DNA of 64,000 nucleotides, taken from Daphnia carinata (lineage: Eukaryota; Arthropoda; Branchiopoda; Diplostraca; Daphniidae). The stretch's first letter is position 1, and every line of letters starts with the position of its first letter. The notes under the pieces were generated by a model. It made no database searches. It worked only from the letters and a program-made list of their open reading frames with translations, and was not told the origin of the DNA. Shown here piece by piece: positions 37,532 through 48,288 of the stretch. The translations under genes and the position numbers were made by a program. Location of the stretch: contig NC_081336.1 in NCBI RefSeq assembly GCF_022539665.2, positions 2,294,001-2,358,000 on the forward strand, given 5' to 3'.

Positions 37532-39228
37532 ATGGAGCTTCATCGGCAGCTGCTGGCGTTGGTTCTTTTGATTTCTGTTACCCTTCATTCTGCGGACTCG
37601 ACTTTCTCAAAAAACGATAAAAAAAAAGCGAAAAGTAAACCGTCTGTTATAATAAAGGTAAAGGTAGCAATACTATCAAAATTTTAAACACTCATTTGCT
37701 GAGAACAAGGGGTTTGGCTAAAGGAGCATCCACAAGAGGAAACGGTTTTCGAACGAGAGCTGGTCAATGTAAAAACAGCAGCTGTGGAGATACTGTCAGA
37801 TTACAAAGCGTACAGTACCAAGACTAGCGAGAGAAGGATTAAAAAAACTGTCCTTGGATACGTCACACCTGTAAGGCTGTATTCCTATTTTTAACCTTAT
37901 TCACTAATAATAACAAAATTAACTATTTCAGTGGAATGGTCATGGATATGATGTAGCCAAAATATTTGCTAATAAATTTGATTTAATTTCTCCAGTTTGG
38001 CTGCAAGTTACGCCAACACCTGGTGGGAAAGGTTATGTGATAACAGGTAATCAAAAGCTTTCGTAATCTGAGAAAGGTGTTCAAGAGCATGTTTACTTAA
38101 TAGCATTCTCTTTCAAGGTTTGCACGATGTTGACAAAAATTGGATGAGCAGTGTAAAAAATAGAAGCTCTCAATCTAAAGTTAAAAGTAAGAAAATGTAA
38201 ATTCATTATTAATAATCTAGATTACCGACAGATAATTTTCGTTATAAGTGGTTCCCCGCCTATTGTTTGACAGATGGTCAGGTCAGGATTATGCACGCCT
38301 GTTTAAGGAAAAGAGTAGAATATGGGAGCTCAATCGGGTTATTTCCGAAGCCATTAAAGTATTCTAAGGAGATAGTTATCATAACGCATTCGAATCTAAT
38401 GTTTAACTTTGCAGGAAAATGGATTTGATGGAATAGTAATGGAAGCTTGGAGTCAACTAGGAGGACAACATTCTGATGAAATGATTAAAATCATTGGTCA
38501 CCTGAGCAACCACCTCAAGGAATCTAAATTCATTTTCGTTCTTGTTGTCCCACCTCCAGTATATCATGGGTAAATGTGCTTTTCATTGGAACTGATATCT
38601 TTTCTCTATTTACTATGCGTTGAATTTGTACAGTAATGCACCGGGTATGTTCCGTCGCGAAGATTTCTCCCGACTTGTGGACTCAGTCGACTATTTTTCG
38701 CTAATGACGTATGATTATTCTAGTTCTCAGCGCCCTGGTAAATAGCAACCTAAATTCACTGAACTCAGATGACCATTATCCTTTTAATGTTTTTTTAAAG
38801 GACCAAACAGCCCAATACAGTGGGTGAAAAACTGCGTGGAAATGCTGGACCCGGAATCCAAACATCGCAACCAAATATTGCTTGGATTAAATTTTTATGG
38901 CAACGATTACAGTATAAATGGCGGTGGGCCAATTGTCGGATCGCAGTACGTTGATATCTTGAAAAATCATACTTCAGCAAAATTTCAGTGGGATGATAAA
39001 TCAGAGGAGCACTTCTTTGAGTACAAGTACGAACGTTTGGCACGAATTTAAATCGGACATCTAAATTTACTTAATTCTTTAATCTTTAGAAATCAAGGGC
39101 GCCATACGGTATTTTATCCGTCTTTGTACTCTATTGACCAGCGCATCCGCCTTGCAGCTAAAGTAGGTACCGGTATTTCCATCTGGGAGTTGGGACAAGG
39201 TTTGGACTACTTCTACGATTTACTGTAA
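37532..39228 (+). CDS. CHID1: Chitinase domain-containing protein 1 (SI-CLP, GH18-like)
   Basis: Nine exons: 37532-37657, 37724-37870, 37932-38046, 38118-38186, 38249-38358, 38415-38569, 38634-38737, 38801-39026, 39090-39228. They total 1191 nt, 396 aa (human 393). The N-terminus is a hydrophobic signal peptide ([20 protein letters not shown]), so the product is secreted or lysosomal. Family blocks are clear: [59 protein letters not shown] and [17 protein letters not shown] at the C-terminus. The strand that carries DxxDxDxE in active GH18 chitinases reads FDGIVMEAW, so catalysis is not expected, as for vertebrate CHID1. The exon 2 acceptor (GCTAAAG at 37723) has a poor pyrimidine tract but is the only one that keeps frame. 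The start at 37532 gives the signal peptide directly. Confidence 0.93.
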
Positions 39229-39418
39229 TATCGTTTAAACCGGCATATTATCCTATTCAATATTTTTGGTACTGGACGCAATGAAATTTTGTCATGATTT
39301 GTATGAGGAAAACCGGTGCCGCAAAAAACAAAAACATTTGCGTTTTAGAAACAATTTTTAGACACTCTTAGCTACAAGAGATTAGGGAGCATTGGAGCAT
39401 TTCAAATATTCTGGCTAT

Positions 39419-40699
39419 TTACACCGCGTTCACAGGTAAAACTTGCAAATGCTGTTGATTCAGAAGCCGGTCGCTGCAGACGTCTTGGATGGCTTTTTCC
39501 AGTTGCTTGTAGTAAAAGGGTTTTGTCCAGGTTCCATTGTGATCTCCATTTGGAATCTGCAGAAGGAATTTGCGTTCGCTGCCGCAATGCGTATAGAGGT
39601 CAACCATCATTGAAGGCGGAACCAACTGGTCGGAGAGACCCGAAATAAAAACAATAGGGCACTGAAGAGATGTCACTTTCTTCTTACTTTGGAACTAAAA
39701 AATTACAAAAGGCATAAAAAATTATGTCCACCAAAGTAAAATAGAGAAAATTACTTTATTTTTATGGAACCAAAGAGGTAGATATCTCAATCCTTTCCAT
39801 GGAAAGATTTGAATAGCCATGTCAGGGATTGAAGTAAACGAGTTTTCGATAAGCACGCAGGCTATTTTCCCCACGTTACACGTCCGAGAAGCCAGATCGA
39901 TGGCTACAGCTCCTCCTAGTTTTACATAACAGTATTATCTTTAAAATCATCTAAAATTTATGTACGTATTTATTATTGAACCGCACAACTTAGTTACCTA
40001 ATGATCTTCCAAACACGACGATTCTTCTTTGGTCTATATCTTGCCTACTTAATAGGTAATTAAGAGCAGCTTGAGCATCTTTATACAGGCCTGATTCAGA
40101 GGATGTTCCTTCTGACATGCCATATCCCCTGTATTCTACCAAGAATACATTTGCTTGTAGATGTTTGAAAAGCCCCTTTACATTAGGTAATCTGTGTCCA
40201 ATATTTCCAGCATTTCCATGGAAGAATAAAATTGTTGCACATTGTTGTGCTTGTGGTTGTGGGATAAAGTAGGCATGAAGTTTGGTAGAATCCATGCTTT
40301 TTATAAAAACATTTTCAAATGGAAGGTCCAAGGTATTTGGTGCCGGTACAAAAATTCTAGAATTTAGCGGGACCTCTGGATAATACAGCAACTGATCTCC
40401 AGCTCGATAGACTATGCCTAAAGCAACAGTACTTTTGATATTATGAATAGCTAATCCACCGGGGCACTGATATTACCTGCAGCAGAAAAACAAAGAAGGA
40501 TGAAAGCAGAAATACCCCCAAAGATCCAATAGAAAATACAGATGGTGATGAACATGGCGCTACTCAATGCCCAGCATTGTTTGATTACACTGATCACTAT
40601 TCGGCCAATAATACGTATGACTAGAAAATCTGGATTTGTCTCTGGTGAGGAAGATGAGTTACTGATAAGCTTTTCTTCGTCAATATTTATACAAGCCAT
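39419..40699 (-). CDS. ABHD13: Alpha/beta hydrolase domain-containing protein 13
   Basis: Four exons on the minus strand: 40699-40477, 40417-39998, 39915-39755, 39694-39419. They total 1080 nt, 359 aa (human 337). It is a membrane-anchored serine hydrolase recently associated with depalmitoylation; the substrate is not shown by the sequence. The N-terminus has an acidic/Ser-rich stretch then a strong hydrophobic segment (about 45-75, SAMFITICIFYWIFGG) before the lumenal or cytosolic hydrolase fold. The catalytic triad is visible: nucleophile Ser213 in GRSLGG, Asp290 in GLSDQLVPP and His320 in NGDHNGTW. The oxyanion strand FFHGNAGNIGHRLPN is diagnostic for this subfamily. It converges on CHID1 with 190 nt between stops. 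An ATG overlapping 1 nt upstream frame is out of frame, so 40699 is used. Confidence 0.93.
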
Positions 40700-42117
40700 T
40701 TCATGGCCCACTGACGAGTAACTCTGGAAAGGGTAATCAAAATTAGTTTATAAACTTGATAATCTTTTTTTTATCTTTAAATTTTAAATGTTATGGTAAC
40801 AAAGGCATAAACAGACATCAATATTGAGCAAGAATGAACCATTCTGACACTGCCTCCCTAAAATATAGTTCTATCATCTAGTCAAATTGGTTTAGGTTGA
40901 AAAACAGTTACCTTTTGTGATAAGGGAAATAAAGGTTGAATTTAATTCCCAGCACTGTGCAGGTAGATTACAAACTTGTGGAATATGCTTTTGCCGGAAA
41001 TGCACATTGAAATCACTTCACGTTGAATACATTGTCGCTAACGTCGTCTGCTGGAGTCACGTCAACGACCGACTATTCAGTCGAAGGGAAGTATGGAAAA
41101 CAACCTGTGAGTTTTTGAAATTAACACGTGCCACACCAAACTTTCTTTCCTGTACTTGTACAATTTTTTCTATTTACTTATTCCAAATTCTTGTATAATT
41201 TTATTATGTTATTGTTTACTTACACCACTAGTAGGTTGGCTAGGTGCTTTGTACAGTATTTTGATTTTGTGTTGGTGGTCGCAATTTATTCCTTTAATCA
41301 CTGGTAAGTCATATTTCTTTTATTAAAACGATCATGACTTATAAAATAAAGACGTATTAGGCACCAAATTTCTTCTACTTGTCCCGACAAGTAACACTGA
41401 AAGCTGTGTGAAAGCAAATTGGCGCCAATCTTCTGTGCATTTCAAGCGCCATTTTCTTCTTCTTGTTATGTGCAATTTTCGTTAATTACTCCCGTCGTAC
41501 TTTCAATAACCTCATCAGGAAATCATCATGACGTTTCTTTCCAGTCTTCTTTTTGCTGAAGATAGCAAACGTAGAAATGTAGAAAAATAATTGCGACATG
41601 CGTACGTTTTCCAATCCCACCTGATTGGCTTTCCCCCTGTGAACTTTGTGGGCAGTTTAGTCAAGCTGTACAGTGTAGTGTTTCGGAATTGCCCTGCTTC
41701 TCTAGATGTGAGTTGCATGGTCGTTGTTCAGTCACAAGCCTAGCGTCTTCAATCTTCGTTTAAAGAGGTAACGTAAATATTGGAAAACAATTATGAAACC
41801 TAACCTGGTTTACACCTTGTTTCTCCGTCATTGTTTCCCTGATATATCCACAGACAAAAAAAAATAGACAGAAGTTTAATTTAAAAATTCGTGGTCGCCA
41901 TCGCCATTGAATCATAGACCGAGGTAAATACATTGTTATAAGATTATCACGATTGAAATCTCTTCTTCGCACGTGGATAACTTATTCTTTATACGACGCA
42001 TTTTATGGCATATTTTCTACTGTTCACCTATCAAGTGATTGCAAACAAGAAAACTCTTGTTTATCCAGCTGAAATGAAATTAAATTCACCACTTTTCGTC
42101 CTAATGGGCTTTCTTCC
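40700..42117. other. ABHD13 5' flank and upstream region of the small Cys-rich gene
   Basis: About 1.4 kb. A candidate plus-strand exon at 41235-41303 (69 nt) has an AG acceptor and a good GGTAAGTC donor, and encodes a hydrophobic stretch (WLGALYSILILCWWSQF) in a phase compatible with an acceptor at 42124, but no start codon can be attached to it. It may be a 5' UTR exon. Another donor-like site (ACCTGTGAGT) follows 41106. I see no confident coding exon. Confidence 0.35.
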
Positions 42118-42312
42118 ATGGCAGGTCCCCTGGCTTATGGAATTTGTCAAACGGGATGCAACGCTGTTGTAGCATGTTACGCCGCCGCTGGTTTCACATT
42201 TGGGACAGTAACTGCAGGTGCAGGAGTGCCCGCCGCCATAGTTACTTGCAACGCGGGTCTAGGGATTTGTATGGCCGCCTGCGTTGCTGCGGGATTTGCC
42301 CCCACTCCTTAA
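42118..42312 (+). CDS. Small Cys/Gly/Ala-rich hydrophobic protein
   Basis: A single open frame of 64 aa beginning MAGPLAYGICQTGCNAVVAC and ending AAGFAPTP. It has six Cys residues in CxxxC-like spacings and a Gly/Ala/Val-rich body that looks like two short hydrophobic hairpins (CYAAAGFTFGTVTAGAGVPA; AAIVTCNAGLGICMAACVAAG). I recall similar tiny proteins with the same MAGPLAYG-CQTGCN start in scattered animals and fungi, but no function, and cannot verify this here. There is no signal peptide in the classical sense. The ATG overlaps a CAG acceptor-like site at 42122-42124; if that site were spliced the protein would have a different, longer N-terminus. The composition and protein-like sequence contrast with the AT-rich flanks. 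Confidence 0.72.
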   Translation: MAGPLAYGICQTGCNAVVACYAAAGFTFGTVTAGAGVPAAIVTCNAGLGICMAACVAAGFAPTP

Positions 42313-42985
42313 TTGCGTCGTGTTATACTGATTGGTATTCCAAATAAATTTTTTTCATTATATCCGAGCACAGCGTGCGTAAGCTTTAAGAACATTTCAT
42401 TCGTATCCATTACATTAAATCACAAGTATCCAGTGATGATTTCTGTTCCATTTTACTGGTTCAGTACAAAAAAATACGTCTCGTTTTGTCTAAATTAACT
42501 TTTAAACCAAAGAAGTCCGTAACGTCGTCTGCTCGATCATTTAAATAGGACAGCTCCAAGATCAAACTTTAAATTAAAAATGTCAGCAAAGGATTTTTAT
42601 TAATTTTTTTGTACTTGAATAATTTCTAGTAGATAGTTGGTTTTAATTATTTTCTTTAACGAATTTGAATTGTGTTGTACTCCTTTTATCAGTGGTGAAG
42701 AAATGGCGCCACATTCTGAATGTTATGGATGTTATGGCGGGGAATCAAGTGGAACATTGCAGCTGAAAGCTGACAACCAAGATTACGTCAAAGTAACAAC
42801 AAAGTTCGAATCAAGAGTTCCATATAGTAATCTGTGGCTGTTTGATTGAAGAAGTACACTTGGAACAACAGCTTGGTTTAATGTCAAAAGTCCAAGTTTG
42901 TTTTAGCTTATCTTATTCCTTGGGAGTGTGCAAACCCCACTGCATTAGGCTTTTTTTGTCTAGAGTGTAACAGTTTTTCCCTAGA
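42313..42985. other. Intergenic region before epoxide hydrolase
   Basis: About 670 nt. It contains an AATAAA at about 42342-42347, a plausible poly(A) signal for the small Cys-rich gene. The 42637-42849 open frame has no splice context I trust. Confidence 0.4.
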
Positions 42986-44659
42986 ATGGGTTTCCTACGC
43001 AAATTGCTCTTGATCAAGAGTGCTATAACTGTAGTTTTTATTGCACGGTATTTGCTGAGAAATCCTGCTATCCCCGAATTGAAGGATCAATGGTGGGCTG
43101 AGGGTAGTCCAAAAGTGCAAGATGAAAAAATTACCCCGTTTAAGATCAAAATATCTGATGAAGTGAGCATACAAATAATTTACATGTCATCCAATGTGTG
43201 GTTTCATAAAAGTTTTTTTGCCATAGGTATTGATTGATTTGAACGAAAGATTATTTAAATCAACTCGTATGGTTCCTGCATTGGAAGGTATTGGATTCCA
43301 ATATGGATTTAATGCTGAATATCTGAAAACTGTTCATCAGTACTGGATGAATACATACAATTGGAGAAAGCAAGAAGCATTTCTGAATACCTTTCCACAT
43401 TTTAAGACTAATATTGGTGGACTCGGTTGTTGCACATGTTCTCAGTGAATTTCAGATTCATTTAATGATTTCGACTATTCTATTGATTAGGGATCCATTT
43501 CATTCATGCAAAACCCAGTGAAGAACTGATGAAAAACAAACAAGTTTTGCCATTGCTGCTTCTTCATGGATGGCCAGGCTCGTTCGTAGAGTTCACAAAA
43601 ATTATCCCCTTGCTTACTAGGGAAACCGAAGGCTATGATTTCGTGTTCGAACTTGTAGTTCCCTCTTTGCCCGGTTATGGGTTCTCTGACGCAGCTCGCA
43701 AACCTGGTTTAGGTCCTGCTGAAATGGGACTTATTTTCGACCGTTTAATGAAAAGGCTCGGGTACGACAAATATTACGTCCAAGGGGGAGACTGGGGTTC
43801 CCTCATCGGTTCAAATATGGCTACTCTCTTCCCTGATAAGTACTGACTAATACGACTTTTATTACAATATTATTGATCCCTAATGTTTTTGGATTCTAGA
43901 GTAAAAGGACTTCATTTGAACATGGTTGCTGTATCAACTATCGGTAGCAATGTTGGGCTGATGCTCGGTTCATTGTGGCCATCTCTGCTGATGCCAGCTG
44001 ATAAAGTCCATCTAACTTACCCACTTAGTTCCAGGTTCTTGCATGTTATCCAAGAAACAGGCTATTTCCATCTTCAGGCTACCAAGCCCGATACTGTTGG
44101 TATTGATAATTCACACTAATGATGGGTTTGCATCTTTAAAAAATGTGTCTGGGAAATGCAAAGGAATGGCACTCAGTGATTCGCCCCTTGGGCTGGCTGC
44201 CTATATTTTGGAAAAATTCTCAACTTGGACGAAAGCAAGTTCTACAAAGCTTCAGGACGGCGGCTTACTTAAAAAGTTCTCAATGGATGAGCTGCTCGAC
44301 AACGTCATGGTCTATTGGATAACAAATTCCATCACGACATCTATGCGGCTATATAGCGAGGCCATGAGTGCTAAAACGTTTGCATATGACTTGGACAAGT
44401 AATTACCAAACTACTTATTCGAAACTTGATCAAATTTAATTTCCCTTTTATTACTAGCATTCCTTGCGTGGTACCGACGGGGGCGGCTGTATTTCCAGAA
44501 GAACTTTTTGTTCAACCAGGACCACTCGCCAAGTTTAAATTTACAAATCTAATCAGATACAACATCATGGATCGCGGCGGACATTTTGCGGCCTACGAAG
44601 AGCCCCAGCTTCTGGCCGATGAAGTTTTTCAATTTGTGCAACAAGTCGAGAAACTGTAA
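42986..44659 (+). CDS. EPHX1: Microsomal / juvenile hormone epoxide hydrolase (EPHX1 family)
   Basis: Six exons: 42986-43162, 43227-43416, 43491-43839, 43900-44099, 44164-44398, 44458-44659. They total 1353 nt, 450 aa (human EPHX1 455). It is an ER-anchored alpha/beta-fold hydrolase that opens epoxides to diols; arthropod members also hydrolyse juvenile hormone or methyl farnesoate epoxides. The N-terminus is a membrane anchor (KLLLIKSAITVVFIARYLL), followed by the EHN segment. Oxyanion motif HGWPGS is at 148-153, nucleophile Asp223 in GGDWGS, acid Glu399 in PEELF and base His426 in DRGGHFAAYEEP, so the full triad is present. The exon 2 donor (ATTG then GTGGAC) is the choice that keeps the family sequence; the next in-frame codons otherwise run into a stop. 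Confidence 0.94.
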
Positions 44660-44712
44660 ATTCTAAAAGTCTTAATCGACTCAAAGGTATAAACTATTCA
44701 TGTTGCTGTCAT

Positions 44713-44734
44713 TTTATTTACAAAGCCAAATAAA
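44713..44734. terminator. Opposed polyadenylation signals, EPHX1 and homeobox gene
   Basis: Plus-strand AATAAA at 44729-44734 serves EPHX1, and minus-strand AATAAA at 44718-44713 fits the homeobox gene. The stop codons are 132 nt apart, so the two 3' UTRs appear to overlap by a few tens of bases. Confidence 0.5.
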
Positions 44735-44791
44735 GTGAGGTTAAAGCTGGGGCGATCTTACTGTTACTAAAAAATGTACCGAATAATAAAA

Positions 44792-47700
44792 TTAAATATC
44801 TTTGGGCTGAAGATCTTCGGGACTGGGAGTGAAACTGAGACTGATTGGATCTACTGGGCTACCGGCGGCGCTGTCAATACCCAGTTGTTGTTGCTGGGTT
44901 GCAACGCGCAGCATGGGAGGGGCCCAAGTGGGCGAGAACTGGGCACCCGATGCAGCCCCGTTATTCGAACCTAATGACTGTGGCTCAAAAGCTGGCAATG
45001 GATGGCTCATTCCGGACATGTTTGCGAGGTGGATCATGGGATCCATCATGGACGATGGTCGGGGATGATACAGATTGGGAGGAGGCGGTGGGGGACCAGC
45101 ACCCGCTACATAGTTACCAGATGGATTCAAAAACCTAAATGCCAATTTTGATATCAGAAGATGTCTTTTAATGATAACTAGTGATAATAGAGAAATGACT
45201 TACCAAAGTCGATCGCCAATAAAGAGAGGTCTCGGTGCCAAAATACCTAACGATGAATAATACTGTTGAGCCAACATTTCCAGATCGTTGGTATATTTGC
45301 GTTTCCATTTGGTACGCCGATTTTGAAACCATATCTTGATCTGCACCATAAATAGGGAGTTAGTTTGGACTGAAATGAATAAAGGAACTGTTGATTTGTA
45401 TTTGACGAACCTGAGTTTCTGTGAGTTTCAGTTGTTTCGATAGTTGCATTCTCTTCGAAACGGAAAGATACTTGTTTCTTTCAAATTCTGATTCCAATGC
45501 CTAAAAAAAGTATTAAAAAAACGAATCAATTTCAATATTTCAAAAATGTAATTGGTAGAAGCAATATGACCTTGATCTGAACTGCAGAAAACGCCGTTCG
45601 AGGTCTTTTCTTCCGTTCCTCTCCACTGCTGCCAGTCTGTCCATCATCTAAAAAATTCCAACAAATAAATAGTTAATACCATTTTTAGTTTTGATTAATT
45701 AATAATAAATAATTTTGATGTGCAATTTTTCAATATTTCTATTTAATTCTAAGTTTGTATTAATTAGTTTCCAAAATGATTGGCGCCAAATCTACACCGG
45801 AAGCTTACATAAGATTCGCGCGCGTAATTGCTCTCATTTATTGTGGATCGTTGAACGCAGTCGGTCGAGAGAGTTGAATCTCTGGTGCAATTCTCGGAAT
45901 TGTTAGTTATCTTTGTTAATTTGTGCATGTGAACACTAGAAATTCATGTTTCCTTACAAAGGGAATCATTAAAACTAAGCATTTTGACAAAATTCGTTTA
46001 GTGCGTTAAACTAAGTGGCACGTGTTCGCCCTGAAACGACCTTGCTAAAAGCTGTGTAAGGCTTCGTAAAGAAACTGATTTCCTTTATTTACATTTATTT
46101 GCTTGACTATTTGGATTGTAAAACTGATTCACCAGTGTTTAGTCGTGTAATTTTTTATTTGTGAAGTGCGTTAATGTGAAAATTTTTCTGTGAGTGCGTC
46201 AATTTCCATCGCGTGGTCCCTGGTGTATCTGAAGACATCGTCCGACTGGTAGGTCTAATTTAATCATCTTCTCGTAATTTCACACAGCTCTAAAATGTTT
46301 CTTGAAAATCTGCAAATCTAATTCTGTCTTCTTTCTTGTTTTTTAGGCTCACCTACGAAACCTGCCCGTTTGCTGCCATGCTGTTCGCCGTGTCGAGCAA
46401 TCGGTAAGTCGTCTATCTATCTTTCTGGCAAAATGGCGGCGAATAAAAGATCTATTGTACATCAAATAGATTTTTTCTTCGTTACATTATGGCGTTTTTT
46501 ATTTTCCAACGTTTTTGTATCGTGGTTTTCACTTTATTGCCCTCCGAGTTTGACGATCTAGTCAAATTTTTTGTTGAAATTTTTTTCTTTTCTTTGAAAA
46601 TTTTCCCCAAAATGGCGTTGCTATGGGTCGATGTTGGGTTGGGATGTGCATGTGTCGTCACTGTGAATTTGCGAGGGGTGGGTTTACATTTTGAAGACCT
46701 ATCCTCTCCCCTCTTTTTTCTCCCAATAAAGTGGGAAAGGGTAACATTTTTTTCAAATAAAAATGTGGGGAAGAGTTACAATTTTGTTTTTCTAGAAACG
46801 TTTCGTAAACCACGTAGGCAAATACGACCATCAAGTGGCCGTCTTCATGCGAGGGGGGAGGTTTGGAAAAAATTGATGGCGCGCTCCAGCAATCACGTAA
46901 ATCCGACTGCTCGTGTCACAGTAAAACATTTTTTCTCCCTTTTTTTAAATATCCACACGTGCGCAGAATAATAGTAATAAAAAAAGAAACATCGAAAGCT
47001 ATTCCCCAAAATTCATATAATCGAATTGTTTGTAGTTTTCCCCTTTCGTCTTTTTATTTGTGACATTCGGTGGTCGTTATCTAACCGTAGGGAGCAGGAA
47101 GGTGTCAAAGGTAAACACGGAAACATCAGCCGTCGTTCGTCAGTGCTCGGTGTTGGTGCGTGATGTACCCCCTACCCCAAAGGGGGAAGAGTTATTAGAG
47201 TAGGCCGTTGGTTACGCGATTGAACTATTTTTGATGTGTGTGGTCGTCGTTATTGTTGTCCTCTTTTGTCGAGTATCACGTCCCGTGACACGATGCCATT
47301 CAACCGTTTGACCGTGAGCTAGGCTCTTAAATGAATGACCCTATTAGATTCCCCCTGCGGTGTGTTGCTAAAGTCGCTGGACTTATGATTTTTTTTTTAA
47401 ACTTACATTTAAAAAAAATAGATCGATATTTTTTTCATTGATTTTGAACGTCTTTGTTTTCTCGCTGCCTATTATCATTTAAACCAGTGCAATTGGTAAT
47501 GACGTGTGTGAGATTGCTTTTTAAAGAGCGTAACCGCTTGTTCTTGTCAACATTTATCAGCGTCAATTGCGAGCGGTTTTCTTTCTATTGCGCCTTTTGT
47601 TCTTGCTTCTTCTCACCATTTGTACCACACCATTCATTATCTCTGATTATTTTTAAAACAATGACGTTTGCGGATGATGTGAAACTTGTTCAGTTATTAG

Positions 47701-48288
47701 CGGTTTTTTCACTTTGCATAATTTTCTTGGCATTTCTATTCGCAAATGTTAATTCCATTCCACTGAATTAACATTGTCCGACGCATTTCCGTGAATTATT
47801 TAAACGCGTGCTTGAAAGAAAGTAAAATTCTTACCGGAATCTCCCGAGTCTATCGAAGTGGGTTCGTTAGCCATGGCAGATTCGCCCGAAGCAGGGGTTT
47901 CAATTGCTCCTCCATTTTGATGATGGCGATGCGGATCGGTCGACATCATCATCATGGCCTCTTCCACTTTGATGTTGAAACCTTCTGACGCGCTCGTCGC
48001 AGCTGAGGGAGCCATCGGCGGATGGCTGGACGTGGACGGTATAGCTGGACTGTTGCAGAAAAATGGTGGGGCAGTTGACACGTTCGGATGGTGATGATAG
48101 TGTTGATGATGAAGGGCCAATAAAGCGCTAGATTCCGCCGCCGTACCCTCCGGGTGGGAAGTCAATTTTCTCAGATGCAAAAGCGGATCGGGATGGCTAA
48201 TTCTGTGCGGGTGATTGTGTTTGGGTTGCATCGATAGCAAATTAGCGATGGAGAAAGAGTCTGACTGATGTTGAAATCTTCCGTCCAT
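44792..48288 (-). CDS. ANTP-class homeodomain transcription factor with eh1 motif
   Basis: Five exons on the minus strand: 48288-47835, 45647-45571, 45500-45411, 45340-45204, 45134-44792. They total 1101 nt, 366 aa. The homeodomain spans residues 164-223 (KKRPRTAFSAVQIKALESEF through IKIWFQNRRTKWKRKY), with Gln50 (Gln213) and Asn51 (Asn214), so TAAT-type sites are expected. An eh1 Groucho-binding motif FSIANLL lies at residues 12-18. The N-terminal region is His/Ser/Pro-rich; the tail after the homeodomain contains LAQQYYSSLGILAPRPLFIG and a poly-Pro stretch. The sequence belongs with NK/BAR-like groups rather than Hox, but I cannot assign the family. Intron 1 is 2.2 kb, far longer than others in the window; exon 2, 3 and 4 split the homeodomain. 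Confidence 0.9.
45648..47834 (-). other. Long intron 1 of the homeobox gene
   Basis: 2.19 kb with no minus-strand coding exon. It is T-rich in the plus sense with several Phe-rich spurious frames (for example 46489-46971). It carries a possible plus-strand spliced exon pair described separately. Long first introns of homeobox genes often hold enhancers. Confidence 0.5.
46347..46403 (+). ncRNA. Candidate antisense exon inside homeobox intron 1
   Basis: A 57 nt plus-strand segment is bounded by a very strong acceptor (long pyrimidine tract ending TTGTTTTTTAG at 46346) and a strong donor (CG then GTAAGT at 46404). An upstream donor (CTG then GTAGGT at 46249) lies 98 nt before the acceptor, giving a normal-sized intron 46249-46346. 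The segment contains an ATG at 46379-46381 (context GCCATGCTGTTCGCC), so it could be a 5' exon of a plus-strand gene running to the right, or a noncoding antisense transcript. No downstream exon was found. Confidence 0.33.

Noticed and set aside
42144-42347. Arg/Cys-rich frame overlapping the small Cys-rich gene
   Set aside because: It is the +2 frame of the same DNA; the 42118 frame has far more protein-like composition and an ATG in good context.
46489-46971. 160-residue plus-strand frame in homeobox intron 1
   Set aside because: Phe-rich translation of T-rich intron with no splice support or recognisable domain.
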